Source: UBA2231 sp964415175 (GTDB lineage Bacteria > Elusimicrobiota > Elusimicrobia > Elusimicrobiales > UBA9959). Taken from it: a DNA stretch of 64,000 nt. The stretch covers positions 62,001 through 126,000 of the forward strand of contig CAYPYG010000001.1 in NCBI GenBank assembly GCA_964415175.1, read 5' to 3'. The translations under genes were made by a program, and so were the position numbers. This document shows positions 14,816 through 23,097 of the stretch, one piece after another (the first letter of the stretch is position 1; each line of letters starts with the position of its first letter). The notes below the pieces were generated by a model, which saw only the letters and a list, made by a program, of their open reading frames with translations, made no database searches and was not told the DNA's origin.

Positions 14816-16033
14816 ATGAAAGTAATATCGACAGCGCTGCTCCTGCTCCTGCCCTGGCCGGCGGCGGCCAGGATAGAGGACAGGACCGAAGAACTTTATA
14901 CGGCCGCCGCGGCCGGCGACCTGAAGACCGTCAGGGCCATACTGGAGGAGAGCGACCAGAACGTGAACGTCTCCTACGACGACAACGACACCTCCCCCCT
15001 GATGCTGGCCTGCCGGGCGGGGAACGAGGAACTGGCGGAACTGCTGATAAAACATGGCGCGGACATCGCGGCCGTGGACGCCGGCGGCAGGCCGGTGGAA
15101 GAATACCTCCTCCCGCCGGCCGGGCCCGCGCATAAGCGGCTGCGCCGGCTGCTGTACGCGGCGGCGGCCGAAAAGAGCGTACAGCTGCCCTACGCCTGGT
15201 CGACGCTTTTCATGCCCGACCCCGCCTCTTCCCCGGCGCTCTCCCCCGACCCCCAGGTACTGCCCGCGGGCAACGCCGCCGACGGCGACCCTGCCACCGC
15301 CTGGGCGGCGAAAGGGACCGGCGCGGAACTGTGGCTTTTCATAAATCCCGGGGCCTCTTCGCTGCGCGTGAGCAACGGCTGCGCGAAAACCAGGGCGCTC
15401 TTCAAGGCCAATAACCGCGCGAAGAAACTGGCCGTCTCAGTCTGGACCGCCGAGCATCTGGACGGCGACGTCACGGAAACGGCGCGCGCCTGGAAAGCCG
15501 CCAGACTGACCGCGGACGCCGCGCTGCAACTCAAGGACGCCCCGGAAACGCAGGAGTTGCCCCTTCCTTTCAACTGGGAGGAACTGCGTTTCAGGCGGGC
15601 GGAAGCCGTCTCTTCCCTGATGAAGCGGGCCGATTACCGCGGCAGGAAGCGGCTCTATTCCTCCTTCGTCCTGCGCCTGGAACCCCTGGAGGTGTACCGC
15701 GGCTCCGGATCCGGCGACACCTGCGTCTCCGAGCTCGCCGCCGGCGGCCGCTGGCTTAACGAGGCCGCGCTGCCGGGCGTCTGGGAACGGCCTTACGGCG
15801 GCGCGAGCGAGACGATATCGCTTTCCACCCCGCAGGAACGCCTCTATTCGCTCAAACGGGGGGACAAGACCCTGCATTCGGGCAACTGGCGCGTCGAGGA
15901 CGGTCTGCTGGTCATGGAGCACGAGGCGGGCGCCGCGCGCTACGGGGCCTTCGTGGAGACGCGAGGCGGGAAGAAGACCCTCCGCCTGACCGGCGAAGGC
16001 GGCGAAACGCTTATTTACCGGCCGGCGCGCTGA
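14816..16033 (+). CDS. Exported ankyrin protein with NADase-type glycan-binding domain
   Basis: The 405-residue protein has a signal peptide (MKVISTALLLLLPWPAAA), two ankyrin-like repeats (about residues 25-100, including DTSPLMLACRAGNEELAELL and HGADIAAVD), and then a domain at about 125-300 that fits the NADase-type glycan-binding/discoidin-like family: GDPATAWA, FKANNRAKKL and GDTCVSEL. The C-terminal 100 residues are beta-rich. GGAGG lies five bases before the ATG. It follows the membrane-fused synthase by 45 bases and may share its transcript. A periplasmic binding or scaffold role is likely. Confidence 0.75.
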   Translation: MKVISTALLLLLPWPAAARIEDRTEELYTAAAAGDLKTVRAILEESDQNVNVSYDDNDTSPLMLACRAGNEELAELLIKHGADIAAVDAGGRPVEEYLLPPAGPAHKRLRRLLYAAAAEKSVQLPYAWSTLFMPDPASSPALSPDPQVLPAGNAADGDPATAWAAKGTGAELWLFINPGASSLRVSNGCAKTRALFKANNRAKKLAVSVWTAEHLDGDVTETARAWKAARLTADAALQLKDAPETQELPLPFNWEELRFRRAEAVSSLMKRADYRGRKRLYSSFVLRLEPLEVYRGSGSGDTCVSELAAGGRWLNEAALPGVWERPYGGASETISLSTPQERLYSLKRGDKTLHSGNWRVEDGLLVMEHEAGAARYGAFVETRGGKKTLRLTGEGGETLIYRPAR

Positions 16034-16097
16034 ACGAGCGCCGCCGCCGTTTTGAGCGCCTTTTCCAGGTCGTCGGCCAAGACCGGGGAAAGAGGGC

Positions 16098-17696
16098 TCA
16101 GTTCCCGGCCTGCCGGGGCGGGGGAAGCTTGGAAAGGACCACCTTCGGGTGGCGCTCAAGGAAATATTTGCAGTCCCACTCGCGCGCGAAGAGCAGCACG
16201 GGCCTGCCGTCCGGGTCCCCCGCGAGGCGCGCGCCCGTAGGCAGCATGTCCTCGGTGACCGGCTCCGAACCCGCGCCCAGCCAGCGCAGCACTTCCCAGC
16301 CTGTCTGCTCCAGCCGCGCGTCGGCGCCGTACTCGTTGGCGAGGCGGTACTGCAGCACTTCGAACTGCAGCGGTCCGACCGCGCCCAGCAGCGGCACCCG
16401 CGACTGGGAACTGGGGATATTGAAGGTCTGCACCACGCCCTCCCGCAGCAGGTGGTCGAAGCCCGCGCGGAACCGCTTGAACTGCGCCGTGTTGCTGCAG
16501 TGCAGGAAAGCCAGGTGCTCTGGCGGGAACCGCGGCACCTCGGGATAGATTATCGACGGGTCCTCGGTCAGAGTGTCGCCTATGCGGAACTCCTCGTGGC
16601 CGACTATGCCGATCACGTCTCCGGCATAGGCTTCGTCCACCGTCTCGCGCTCGCGGCCGAAGAGCTTGTGGGAGCTGGAGATGCGCAGCGTCTCCTTCGT
16701 GCGGGCGTTGAAGACCTTCATGTCGCGCTCGAACCGCCCCGAACAGACGCGCAGGAAGGCTATCTGGTCGCGGTGCTTGGGGTCCATGTTCGACTGTATC
16801 TTGAAGACGAAACCGGAGAAGCGCGGATCGTCCACGGGCACCGGGCCGGAGACCGCCGACTGGGGGCGCGGCTCCGGCGCCATGGCCAGGAAATTGTCCA
16901 GCAGCAGCTGCACGCCGAAATTATTGACCGCGCTGCCGAAGAAGACCGGCGTCAGGTCCCCCTTGAGCACGGCCTCCCGGTCGAAAGCGTCGCCCACCGC
17001 GTCGAGCATCGAGACTTCCTCCAGGAAACGGGCGGTCGAGACGGCGTCCGCCCTGCCGGTCAGTTCCTTGCCTAGGTCCTTCACCACCGTCAGCGGCGCG
17101 CGGTAGGCGCCGCCGGGCACGCGCTCGAAAAGATGCAGGTCGCGCGAGCGCCTGTCATAGACGCCCTTGAAATCGGAACCCATTCCCAGCGGCCAGTTGA
17201 CGGGATAGGTCTGCAGCTGCAGCGACTTGTCTATCTCGTCGAGGAGCTCCAGCGGCTCCCTCGCCGGGCGGTCCATCTTGTTCACGAAAGTGAAGATCGG
17301 GATCTGCCTCATGCGGCAGATCTCGAAAAGCTTGAGCGTCTGCGCCTCTATGCCCTTGGCCGCGTCGAGCACCATGATGACCGAGTCCACGGCCATCAGG
17401 ACGCGGTAGGTGTCCTCCGAGAAATCGCGGTGGCCGGGGGTATCGAGCAGGTTGACCTTGCGGCCGCCGTAGTCGAACTGCAGGACGGTGGAACTTACCG
17501 AGATACCGCGCTTCTTCTCCAGCTCCATCCAGTCCGACGAGGTGCTCTGCTGCTTGCGGCGGGCGGTGACCGAGCCGGCCAGCTGCACGGCGCCGCCGTA
17601 GAGCAGGAATTTTTCCGTCAGCGTGGTCTTGCCGGCGTCCGGGTGCGAAATGATGGCGAAAGTGCGCCTCTTGGCTATCTCTTTGGGGTTTATCAT
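16098..17696 (-). CDS. prfC: Peptide chain release factor 3
   Basis: The 532-residue GTPase matches RF3, which removes RF1/RF2 from the ribosome after peptide release. The G1 motif is SHPDAGKTT (residues 17-25), G3 DTPGHRDFSEDTYR (near 85) and G4 NKMDR (near 139). The RF3-specific TARRKQQSTSSDWM segment and length agree with the family (E. coli 529). The start MINPKEIAKRRTFAIISHP is canonical. Its upstream side is occupied by a palindrome that begins ten bases away, and no strong Shine-Dalgarno is seen, so this element may have displaced or altered its leader. Confidence 0.96.
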   Translation of the reverse strand: MINPKEIAKRRTFAIISHPDAGKTTLTEKFLLYGGAVQLAGSVTARRKQQSTSSDWMELEKKRGISVSSTVLQFDYGGRKVNLLDTPGHRDFSEDTYRVLMAVDSVIMVLDAAKGIEAQTLKLFEICRMRQIPIFTFVNKMDRPAREPLELLDEIDKSLQLQTYPVNWPLGMGSDFKGVYDRRSRDLHLFERVPGGAYRAPLTVVKDLGKELTGRADAVSTARFLEEVSMLDAVGDAFDREAVLKGDLTPVFFGSAVNNFGVQLLLDNFLAMAPEPRPQSAVSGPVPVDDPRFSGFVFKIQSNMDPKHRDQIAFLRVCSGRFERDMKVFNARTKETLRISSSHKLFGRERETVDEAYAGDVIGIVGHEEFRIGDTLTEDPSIIYPEVPRFPPEHLAFLHCSNTAQFKRFRAGFDHLLREGVVQTFNIPSSQSRVPLLGAVGPLQFEVLQYRLANEYGADARLEQTGWEVLRWLGAGSEPVTEDMLPTGARLAGDPDGRPVLLFAREWDCKYFLERHPKVVLSKLPPPRQAGN

Positions 17697-17705
17697 AAAG
17701 GATAA

Positions 17706-17800
17706 AGGGGACGTTGTTTAGTTCTTTAGTTTTCGCTGTGCCGGGGGCCTAATAGGGGTCGCTGAAGGGTCGAAAACTAAAGAACTAAACAACGTCCCCT
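17706..17800. repeat. REP-like palindrome, copy 2 (30-bp perfect arms, 35-base loop)
   Basis: Arms 17706-17735 and 17771-17800 are perfect reverse complements beginning AGGGGACGTTGTTTAG. The element covers the last codons of the alpha-amylase gene, whose TAA (17718-17720) lies inside the left arm, and it ends ten bases before prfC. Confidence 0.9.
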
Positions 17801-19355
17801 GGTATTCCGGGCCGCCGGGCAGCCGCCAGGGCCGCCCTTTGACGCGGCCCTTCACGAAAACGCGCAGGCCGTGGGCGGGGACTTCCGCTTCCAGCGAGCC
17901 GGCTGCGACGCGGGCCCTATCCCCGGCGTACAGCTCGCGGTATTTTCCGGAGGGCAGACCGCCGGCCCTCAGCAGCGCCGGGGAGGAGCCCTTGTTGAGC
18001 ATGACCACGGCGGTCTCTCCGCCGTAGTCCCGCCTGAAGACATAGGAGTCGCTCGAAGAGGAGACGGCGGTCTGAGTCCCGCGCCGCAGAGGGGCGGCGG
18101 AGCGCCTCATCGCGTTGAGTTTCTTCAGGTGATGATAAACGGGATCGGTCTTCGCGCTCTTTATCCCTTCGGCGCCGAGCATCCTCCTGTTGTCGGGATC
18201 GTTGCCGCCGGCCATGCGGACCTCGGTGCCGTAGAAGACGCAGGGGATGCCGCGCGCGGTGAAATAGAAGTTCAGCGCGTCGAAGTACTGCTCCTCGGAC
18301 GCGGGCGTGCCCTGTCCTTCCCCGCCCGCGCCGTTGAACCTCGGTTTGTCGTGATTGTCCAGGAAAGTGACGAGCCAGGTCGGGTCCTTGTATTTATGGT
18401 CGTGGGCGAATATCGCGTCGGCCTTCGAGTAATCCCCGCCCTTGAAGACCTCCTCCATCGGTCCCCAGGTCCCCATCGCCGAGAGCGGCATGTCCAGCAG
18501 GCTCATGGCGGAGTTCATCGGCTCGCCTTCGGACAGGCGGCTGTAGCGGGCCAGCATATCGAAGTCGTCGCGGGTCCAGGCCTCGCCGAAGATGAAGAAA
18601 TCCTTCTTCGCCGCGTGCAGCGCGTCCGTGAAATCGCGCCAGAAGGCGTCGCCCATCCAGACGACGGTGTCCAGCCGGAAGGCGTCCACACCCATCGCCT
18701 GGTAAGCCAGGTAAATGTCCGTCAGCCACTTCGCCGTCGCGGGATTTTCGTCGTTGAAGTCCAGCAGGTCGGCGATGACCGGGCCCCTGCGGTTGAACCA
18801 GTCCTTCCCGTCCGCGTAATAGTCGAACTCCAGCCCGAGGCCGCGCACCTTTCCGCGCTCCGCGTGCCATTTCACCGACGGGTGGGTGTCGCCGCCGTGG
18901 CCGTGATTGGCCACCACGTCCTGTATCAGTTTCAGGCCCCGCGAGTGGGATTTCCTTATCAGGTCGGCGTAAGACGCCCCCTTCGACTCCAGGTGCGGGT
19001 CTATCCGGGAGAGATCCCAGGCCCAGTAGCCGTGATAGCCGGCCGCGTCGTAGGTCTCCGACGAGTTCAGATAGCGGCCCGGCGGCTGCATCACCGGCGG
19101 GGTTATCCAGACGGCCGAGAAACCCATGTCCTTTATGTGGGACAGATTGTCCATCAGACCGCGGAAATCGCCGCCCTGGTAGTAGCGCAGGTTCCCGGGG
19201 ACGTATTCGTCCCCGTAGATGTCGTTGTTGGAAGGGTCGCCGTCGGCGAAGCGGTCGGTCAGGACCAGGTATATCGTCTCGTCGCGGAAATCGGACGCCG
19301 ACCCCGGAAGGGCCGGCGCCAGCAACAGGAGCAGCAGCGCCGCGGCGGTCTTCAT
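17718..19355 (-). CDS. Secreted GH13 alpha-amylase
   Basis: The 545-residue protein begins with a signal peptide (MKTAAALLLLLLAPALPGSA) and contains the GH13 motifs: region I DVVANHGHG (near residue 146), region II VDAFRLD with the nucleophile Asp (near 223), region III FIFGEAW with the acid/base Glu (near 258), and region IV FLDNHDKPRF (near 333). A C-terminal beta domain follows. It should hydrolyse alpha-1,4-glucans outside the cytoplasm. The final ~28 residues (from about EYQGTLFSSLV onward) are translated from the palindrome, so the natural C-terminus was replaced. It lies 12 bases after the DHS-like gene. Confidence 0.93.
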   Translation of the reverse strand: MKTAAALLLLLLAPALPGSASDFRDETIYLVLTDRFADGDPSNNDIYGDEYVPGNLRYYQGGDFRGLMDNLSHIKDMGFSAVWITPPVMQPPGRYLNSSETYDAAGYHGYWAWDLSRIDPHLESKGASYADLIRKSHSRGLKLIQDVVANHGHGGDTHPSVKWHAERGKVRGLGLEFDYYADGKDWFNRRGPVIADLLDFNDENPATAKWLTDIYLAYQAMGVDAFRLDTVVWMGDAFWRDFTDALHAAKKDFFIFGEAWTRDDFDMLARYSRLSEGEPMNSAMSLLDMPLSAMGTWGPMEEVFKGGDYSKADAIFAHDHKYKDPTWLVTFLDNHDKPRFNGAGGEGQGTPASEEQYFDALNFYFTARGIPCVFYGTEVRMAGGNDPDNRRMLGAEGIKSAKTDPVYHHLKKLNAMRRSAAPLRRGTQTAVSSSSDSYVFRRDYGGETAVVMLNKGSSPALLRAGGLPSGKYRELYAGDRARVAAGSLEAEVPAHGLRVFVKGRVKGRPWRLPGGPEYQGTLFSSLVFDPSATPIRPPAQRKLKN

Positions 19356-19367
19356 CGGCCCGGGCGC

Positions 19368-20384
19368 TCAGCGGTTGAGGACGTAACTGAACAGCAGCGG
19401 GGCCACTATGGTCGCGTCGCTCTCTATGACGAACTTGGGGGTATCCACGGCCAGCTTGCCCCAGGTGATCTTCTCGTTGGGCACGGCGCCGGAATAGGAG
19501 CCGAAACTGGTGATGCTGTCGGAGATTTGGCAGAAGTAGCTCCACATCTTCACTTCCTTGCGCAGGTCGCATTCGATCAGCGGCACGACGCAGATGGGGA
19601 AGTCGCCGGCTATGCCGCCGCCTATCTGGAAGAAGCCGATGCCCGCCTCCGTCTCGCGGCTGGTCTTCTGGTACCAGTCGGCCAGGTGCATCAGGTACTC
19701 GATGCCGGTCTTCATCGTGCCGGGCTTCAGCTGGCCCTTGATGCACTTGGCGGCGTAGACGTTGCCGAGCGTGGAGTCCTCCCAGCCGGGCACGTAGATC
19801 GGGAGGTTCTTCTCGGCCGCGGCCAGCAGCCAGCTGTCGGCCGGGTCCACCTGGTAGTGTTTCTTTATGTCGCCCGAGAGCAGCAGGTCGTAGAAATGTT
19901 CGTGCGGGAACTTGCGGTTGCCCGTCTTCTCGGAGGCCTTCCAGCGCTTAACGATGTGGTCCTCGATGTGGTACATCACGTCCTGCGGGATGCAGGTGTC
20001 CGTGACGCGGTTGAAACCGCGGTCCATCAGCTCCTTCTCCTGCTCGGGGCTCAGGTCGCGGTAATGGGGGACCTTCTCGTACTCGTTGTTGGCGACGAGG
20101 TTGAAGACGTCCTCCTCGAGGTTGGCGCCGGTGCAGCAGACGCCGTGGATCTTGCCCTGGCGGATCATCTCGGCCAGCGTGATGCCGAGCTCAGCCGTGC
20201 TCATCGCGCCGGCCATGGCCAGGAACATCTTGCCGCCCTTTTCGACGTGGGCGTTGTAGGCGTCGGCCGCGTTCCTGAGGGCGAGCGAATTGAAGTGCCT
20301 GTAATTGCGTTCGATGAAGGAGCTTATCGAGCCTCTGGCGGTCTGGGCCGCCGCGGCCTTTCCTGTAGTAGCTGCGTTCGCCAT
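19368..20384 (-). CDS. Deoxyhypusine synthase-like protein
   Basis: The 338-residue protein belongs to the deoxyhypusine synthase family (NAD-dependent transfer of an aminobutyl group from spermidine). The catalytic-lysine motif is present as ITWGKLAVD (Lys310), corresponding to the SWGKI motif of the eukaryotic enzyme, and GGGIAGDFP near residue 256 fits the NAD-binding region. Bacteria lack eIF5A, so relatives have been linked to other polyamine reactions such as homospermidine formation; the substrate here is unproved. AAGGAGG precedes the ATG. A structured leader lies upstream. The amylase follows 12 bases downstream, probably in the same transcript. Confidence 0.9.
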   Translation of the reverse strand: MANAATTGKAAAAQTARGSISSFIERNYRHFNSLALRNAADAYNAHVEKGGKMFLAMAGAMSTAELGITLAEMIRQGKIHGVCCTGANLEEDVFNLVANNEYEKVPHYRDLSPEQEKELMDRGFNRVTDTCIPQDVMYHIEDHIVKRWKASEKTGNRKFPHEHFYDLLLSGDIKKHYQVDPADSWLLAAAEKNLPIYVPGWEDSTLGNVYAAKCIKGQLKPGTMKTGIEYLMHLADWYQKTSRETEAGIGFFQIGGGIAGDFPICVVPLIECDLRKEVKMWSYFCQISDSITSFGSYSGAVPNEKITWGKLAVDTPKFVIESDATIVAPLLFSYVLNR

Positions 20385-20433
20385 ATTAGTTGCCTCCTTG
20401 CGGCGCGGGCGCCGGTCAGCGGGGGACGGGACC

Positions 20434-20491
20434 GAAAGACTGGAGTCATCTTTTCCGGCGCGGGCCGGAACGACGATGGCTTAAGTCTTTC
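20434..20491 (-). promoter_or_regulatory. Structured 5' leader of the DHS-like gene
   Basis: On the minus strand three nested helices can form: GAAAGACT with AGTCTTTC at the base, CATC with GATG inside, and a TTCCGGC/GCCGGAA hairpin with a tetraloop at the tip. It lies 50-107 bases before the start codon, downstream of a likely TGCTAAACT extended -10. It may be a cis-acting regulator; no known riboswitch class is recognised. Confidence 0.4.
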
Positions 20492-20589
20492 CCCTGCGCC
20501 CCGTTCTACCCTCGGTTCTGTTATTTAGTTTAGCAAATGAAATAATAAAACAGAAATTCCCCGACGGCGCCGGGCCGGACGGGTATTTT

Positions 20590-20598
20590 TGCTAGAAT
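20590..20598 (+). promoter_or_regulatory. Extended -10 promoter of the DUF2007/cNMP genes
   Basis: TGCTAGAAT lies 17 bases before the ATG at 20616. No good -35 is visible; TGC gives an extended -10. Confidence 0.5.
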
Positions 20599-20615
20599 AT
20601 CGCGGGGGTTTTCCT

Positions 20616-20840
20616 ATGGACAAAGACAGAGCCGAATGCGTTTTCCGGACCCAGGATCCGCATGAGGCGGAGCTGGTCAGGTCGGCGCTCGAGGAGAACG
20701 GCATCCGCGCTTTCGTCTTCGACGGCCGCGCGGCGGCCAGCGTTGCGATGTTAGGGCCCGCGATAATGGTCCGCGTAATGGTCGCCGCGGAAGACAGGAC
20801 CGCCGCGCTGGAATTCATAGCGGAGAAGGAAAACGAATGA
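20616..20840 (+). CDS. DUF2007-like small signalling protein
   Basis: The 74-residue protein has the DUF2007 pattern: a beta-alpha-beta-beta-alpha-beta fold starting ECVFRTQDPHEAELVRSALE, followed by GIRAFVFDG and VRVMVAAEDRTAALEFI. The family is described as putative signal transducing or PII-like; ligands are not established. An upstream start at 20589 would precede the -10 box, so the ATG at 20616 is used. Its TGA overlaps the ATG of the cyclic-nucleotide-binding protein, so both are translated together. Confidence 0.75.
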   Translation: MDKDRAECVFRTQDPHEAELVRSALEENGIRAFVFDGRAAASVAMLGPAIMVRVMVAAEDRTAALEFIAEKENE

Positions 20841-21292
20841 AAAAGCTGCCGATGACCGACGCCGACACGGTCAGGTTCACGGGTATAGCGGGGAGGATAA
20901 AGTTCTTCTCGTCGATGAGCATGGCGCTGCTCGAGAAGATCCTGGCCTGGGTCACGCTCTGCGAATACGGGAAAGGCGAGAGGATCTGCGCGCAGGGCGA
21001 CCCGGGCGACGCCTTCTACGCGATAGAGTCCGGCGCCGTCAGCGTGAAGGTCAAAAGGGGTTTCCTGCCGTTCCCCAAGAAGATAGCCGACCTCGGGCCC
21101 GGCGACTTCTTCGGCGAGATGGCGCTGCTCTCGCGCCAGCCGCGCAACGCCACCGTCACCTGCGAGGAGCCGACCAGGGTCTTCGTGCTGCTGGCCGACC
21201 ACTTCGAGGCCGCCGCGAAAGAGAATCCCAGGTTCGCGGAGGAGATACGCAAGCTCGCCGGGGAACGCGGGGCCGGTTCGGAGCAGAAGTAA
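20837..21292 (+). CDS. Cyclic nucleotide-binding domain protein
   Basis: The 151-residue protein is a stand-alone cNMP-binding domain. Residues near 95-115 form the phosphate-binding cassette GDFFGEMALLSRQPRNAT, with the Glu and Arg that contact the cyclic nucleotide. No DNA-binding helix-turn-helix follows, so it is not a CRP-type regulator; it may control a partner by contact. Its ATG overlaps the preceding stop by four bases. It is convergent with msrA, 12 bases between the stops. Confidence 0.9.
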   Translation: MKKLPMTDADTVRFTGIAGRIKFFSSMSMALLEKILAWVTLCEYGKGERICAQGDPGDAFYAIESGAVSVKVKRGFLPFPKKIADLGPGDFFGEMALLSRQPRNATVTCEEPTRVFVLLADHFEAAAKENPRFAEEIRKLAGERGAGSEQK

Positions 21293-21304
21293 GTCCCGGC
21301 CCGC

Positions 21305-21886
21305 TCAGTCCCTGATATAGTGGCAGGTGTAGCCGCCGGGATTCTTCCTCAGGTAATCCTGGTGGTATTCCTCGGCCGGCCAGAATTCTCCCGCCGGCTC
21401 CAGCGAGGTCGTTATCGGTCTCTTCCATCTGCCCGAAGCGGCGGCCCTCTTTATCGCGGCCTCCGCCCCGGCTTTCTGCTCCGGGGAGGAGTAGAAGATC
21501 GCGGAGCGGTACTGCGTGCCGATATCGTTGCCCTGCCTGTTCGGCGTCGTCGGGTCGTGTATCCGGAAGAAGAAATCGAGCAGTGCCCCGTAGGAAAGCG
21601 CCGCGGGGTCGAACTTCACCTCTATCGACTCGGCGTGGCCCGTGCCGCCGGTCTTCACGTCCTCGTAGGACGGGGCCTTCAGCTTTCCGCCGGTATAGCC
21701 GACGCGCGTCCCCAGTACGCCGGGCAGCGCGCGGACGAGTTCCTCCACCCCCCAGAAACATCCCCCAGCCAGGACCGCGGTCTCGGTCTTTTCGGGCATG
21801 ACGGTCTCCTTTTTTTCCGGCGCCGGGCCGGGCGCGGGCGAACAGGCGGCGAACGCCAGCAGCGCGGCCGCGGTCAGCCGCCTCAT
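21305..21886 (-). CDS. msrA: Peptide methionine sulfoxide reductase MsrA, lipoprotein form
   Basis: The 193-residue protein has a signal with lipobox-like AFAAC (Cys15), a linker, then a full MsrA domain. The catalytic motif GGCFWG is at residues 41-46 (Cys43), followed by VGYTGG, GHAESIEV and DIGTQYRSAIFY; a likely resolving Cys is in the YTCHYI tail. It reduces methionine-S-sulfoxide in proteins, here probably at the cell envelope. Its start overlaps the stop of the OsmC-like gene by four bases, giving an oxidative-stress pair. Confidence 0.95.
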   Translation of the reverse strand: MRRLTAAALLAFAACSPAPGPAPEKKETVMPEKTETAVLAGGCFWGVEELVRALPGVLGTRVGYTGGKLKAPSYEDVKTGGTGHAESIEVKFDPAALSYGALLDFFFRIHDPTTPNRQGNDIGTQYRSAIFYSSPEQKAGAEAAIKRAAASGRWKRPITTSLEPAGEFWPAEEYHQDYLRKNPGGYTCHYIRD

Positions 21887-22284
21887 AGTTCCGAGAACTC
21901 CACCTTGATATCGGGGTGGAGACTGCGGTGCACGGGGCAGGCCTTCACGCAGGCCAGCAGTTTCTCCCGCTGCGGCGCGGCGAGACCGGCCGGCAGTTTC
22001 ACGCGGGCCGCGAAGCGCGCCACCCGGCGCGGCGCCTCCGTCATCTCCTTGACTATGTCGATGGAGGAGCCCTCGAACGGGATGTTCTCGCGCGCGGCGA
22101 CCTTGGCCATTATCGTCAGGACGCAGGAAGCCAGCGAAGAGGCGAACAGGTCGGTCGGCGAGAACATGCGGCCTTTCCCCCCGTTATCGGGAGGCAGGTC
22201 GGTGACTATCACGGCGCCGGTGGGCCCGTGGGTCAGACGGACCTGCTCGTCGCCTATGTATTCGGCTTTGATCTCGGTAGCCAT
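21883..22284 (-). CDS. OsmC/Ohr-family peroxide reductase-like protein
   Basis: The 133-residue protein fits the OsmC family: FSPTDLFASSLASCVLT carries the peroxidatic Cys (near residue 54) and LLACVKACPVHRSL supplies a second Cys. These enzymes reduce organic hydroperoxides with a thiol donor. The ATG at 22284 is chosen because a TACAAT box ends six bases before it; an extra 15 codons upstream would include that box. It overlaps msrA and is divergent from the cyclophilin gene. Confidence 0.88.
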   Translation of the reverse strand: MATEIKAEYIGDEQVRLTHGPTGAVIVTDLPPDNGGKGRMFSPTDLFASSLASCVLTIMAKVAARENIPFEGSSIDIVKEMTEAPRRVARFAARVKLPAGLAAPQREKLLACVKACPVHRSLHPDIKVEFSEL

Positions 22285-22290
22285 AACGGG

Positions 22291-22296
22291 ATTGTA
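22291..22296 (-). promoter_or_regulatory. -10 box of the OsmC-like gene, probable leaderless start
   Basis: TACAAT preceded by TGC on the minus strand ends six bases before the ATG; no ribosome site lies between. Confidence 0.45.
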
Positions 22297-22335
22297 GCAA
22301 TTGAGGGGCTGATTTAAAAAAGGTATCATTTAGTC

Positions 22336-23049
22336 ATGGAAAACAGTAAACTCGCGGTCCTCGCGGCCGCCATACTTCTTTCTACCGCCGCGGCCTGCAA
22401 ACCGGAAACGGAACAGGCCCCGGCCAGCCAGGAAATGCCGGCAGCGGAAGCTCCGGCCAAGGAGGCCACGACGGATATGTCAGCCCTGCTCAACCCTTCG
22501 CAGCTCACCGAACAGGCCCCGGCCTCGTTCAAGGTACTTTTCAAGACCACCAAAGGCGACTTCACGCTGGAAGTCAACCGCGACTGGTCGCCGCTGGGCG
22601 CCGACAGGTTCTATAACCTGGTCAAGAACGGCTATTTCACCGATATCGCCTTCTTCAGGGTGATAGGCGGCTTCATGGCCCAGTTCGGCATACACGGCGA
22701 GCCGAAGGTCTCCGCCGCCTGGCGCGGGGCCCGCATACAGGACGACCCGGTGAAGGAATCGAACAAGCGCGGCTACATCTCATACGCCATGGCCGGGCCC
22801 AACACCCGCACCACGCAGCTCTTCATCAACTTCGGCGACAACTCCCAGCTGGACTCCATGGGCTTCTCCCCCTTCGGCAAGGTCGTCTCCGGCATGGAAG
22901 TCGTCGACGCCATCTACAACGGCTACGGCGAAGGCGCGCCCAACGGCAGGGGCCCGGACCAGGGCCGGGTGCAGATGCAGGGCAACGCCTACCTCAAGGC
23001 TGATTTCCCGAAACTGGACTATATCAAGTCCGCTTCTACGATCGATTGA
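22336..23049 (+). CDS. Cyclophilin-type peptidyl-prolyl isomerase, lipoprotein
   Basis: The 237-residue protein has a signal with lipobox-like TAAAC (Cys21), an Ala/Pro/Glu linker, and a cyclophilin domain from about residue 65. Diagnostic parts are FYNLVKNGYFTDIAFFRVIGGFMAQFG, NTRTTQLFINFGDN and MGFSPFGKVVSGMEVVD; the active-site Arg is in FFRVI. It should catalyse proline isomerisation in envelope proteins. It sits divergent to the OsmC-like gene with 51 bases between the start codons. Confidence 0.93.
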   Translation: MENSKLAVLAAAILLSTAAACKPETEQAPASQEMPAAEAPAKEATTDMSALLNPSQLTEQAPASFKVLFKTTKGDFTLEVNRDWSPLGADRFYNLVKNGYFTDIAFFRVIGGFMAQFGIHGEPKVSAAWRGARIQDDPVKESNKRGYISYAMAGPNTRTTQLFINFGDNSQLDSMGFSPFGKVVSGMEVVDAIYNGYGEGAPNGRGPDQGRVQMQGNAYLKADFPKLDYIKSASTID

Positions 23050-23097
23050 CCGTTCCCGCCGCGGGGCGCCCCCTGCGGGACGCCCGCGGCGAGTTTT

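Noticed and set aside
12524..15133. An 869-codon minus-strand frame and other long frames opposite 17871-20528
   Set aside because: They are antisense to clearly conserved genes, rich in Arg, Gly and Gln, and have no recognisable domain.
16034..16097. A minus-strand reading LADDLEKALKTAAALV after prfC as a lost gene end
   Set aside because: It is in a different frame from prfC, has no start of its own, and RF3 already has its normal length.
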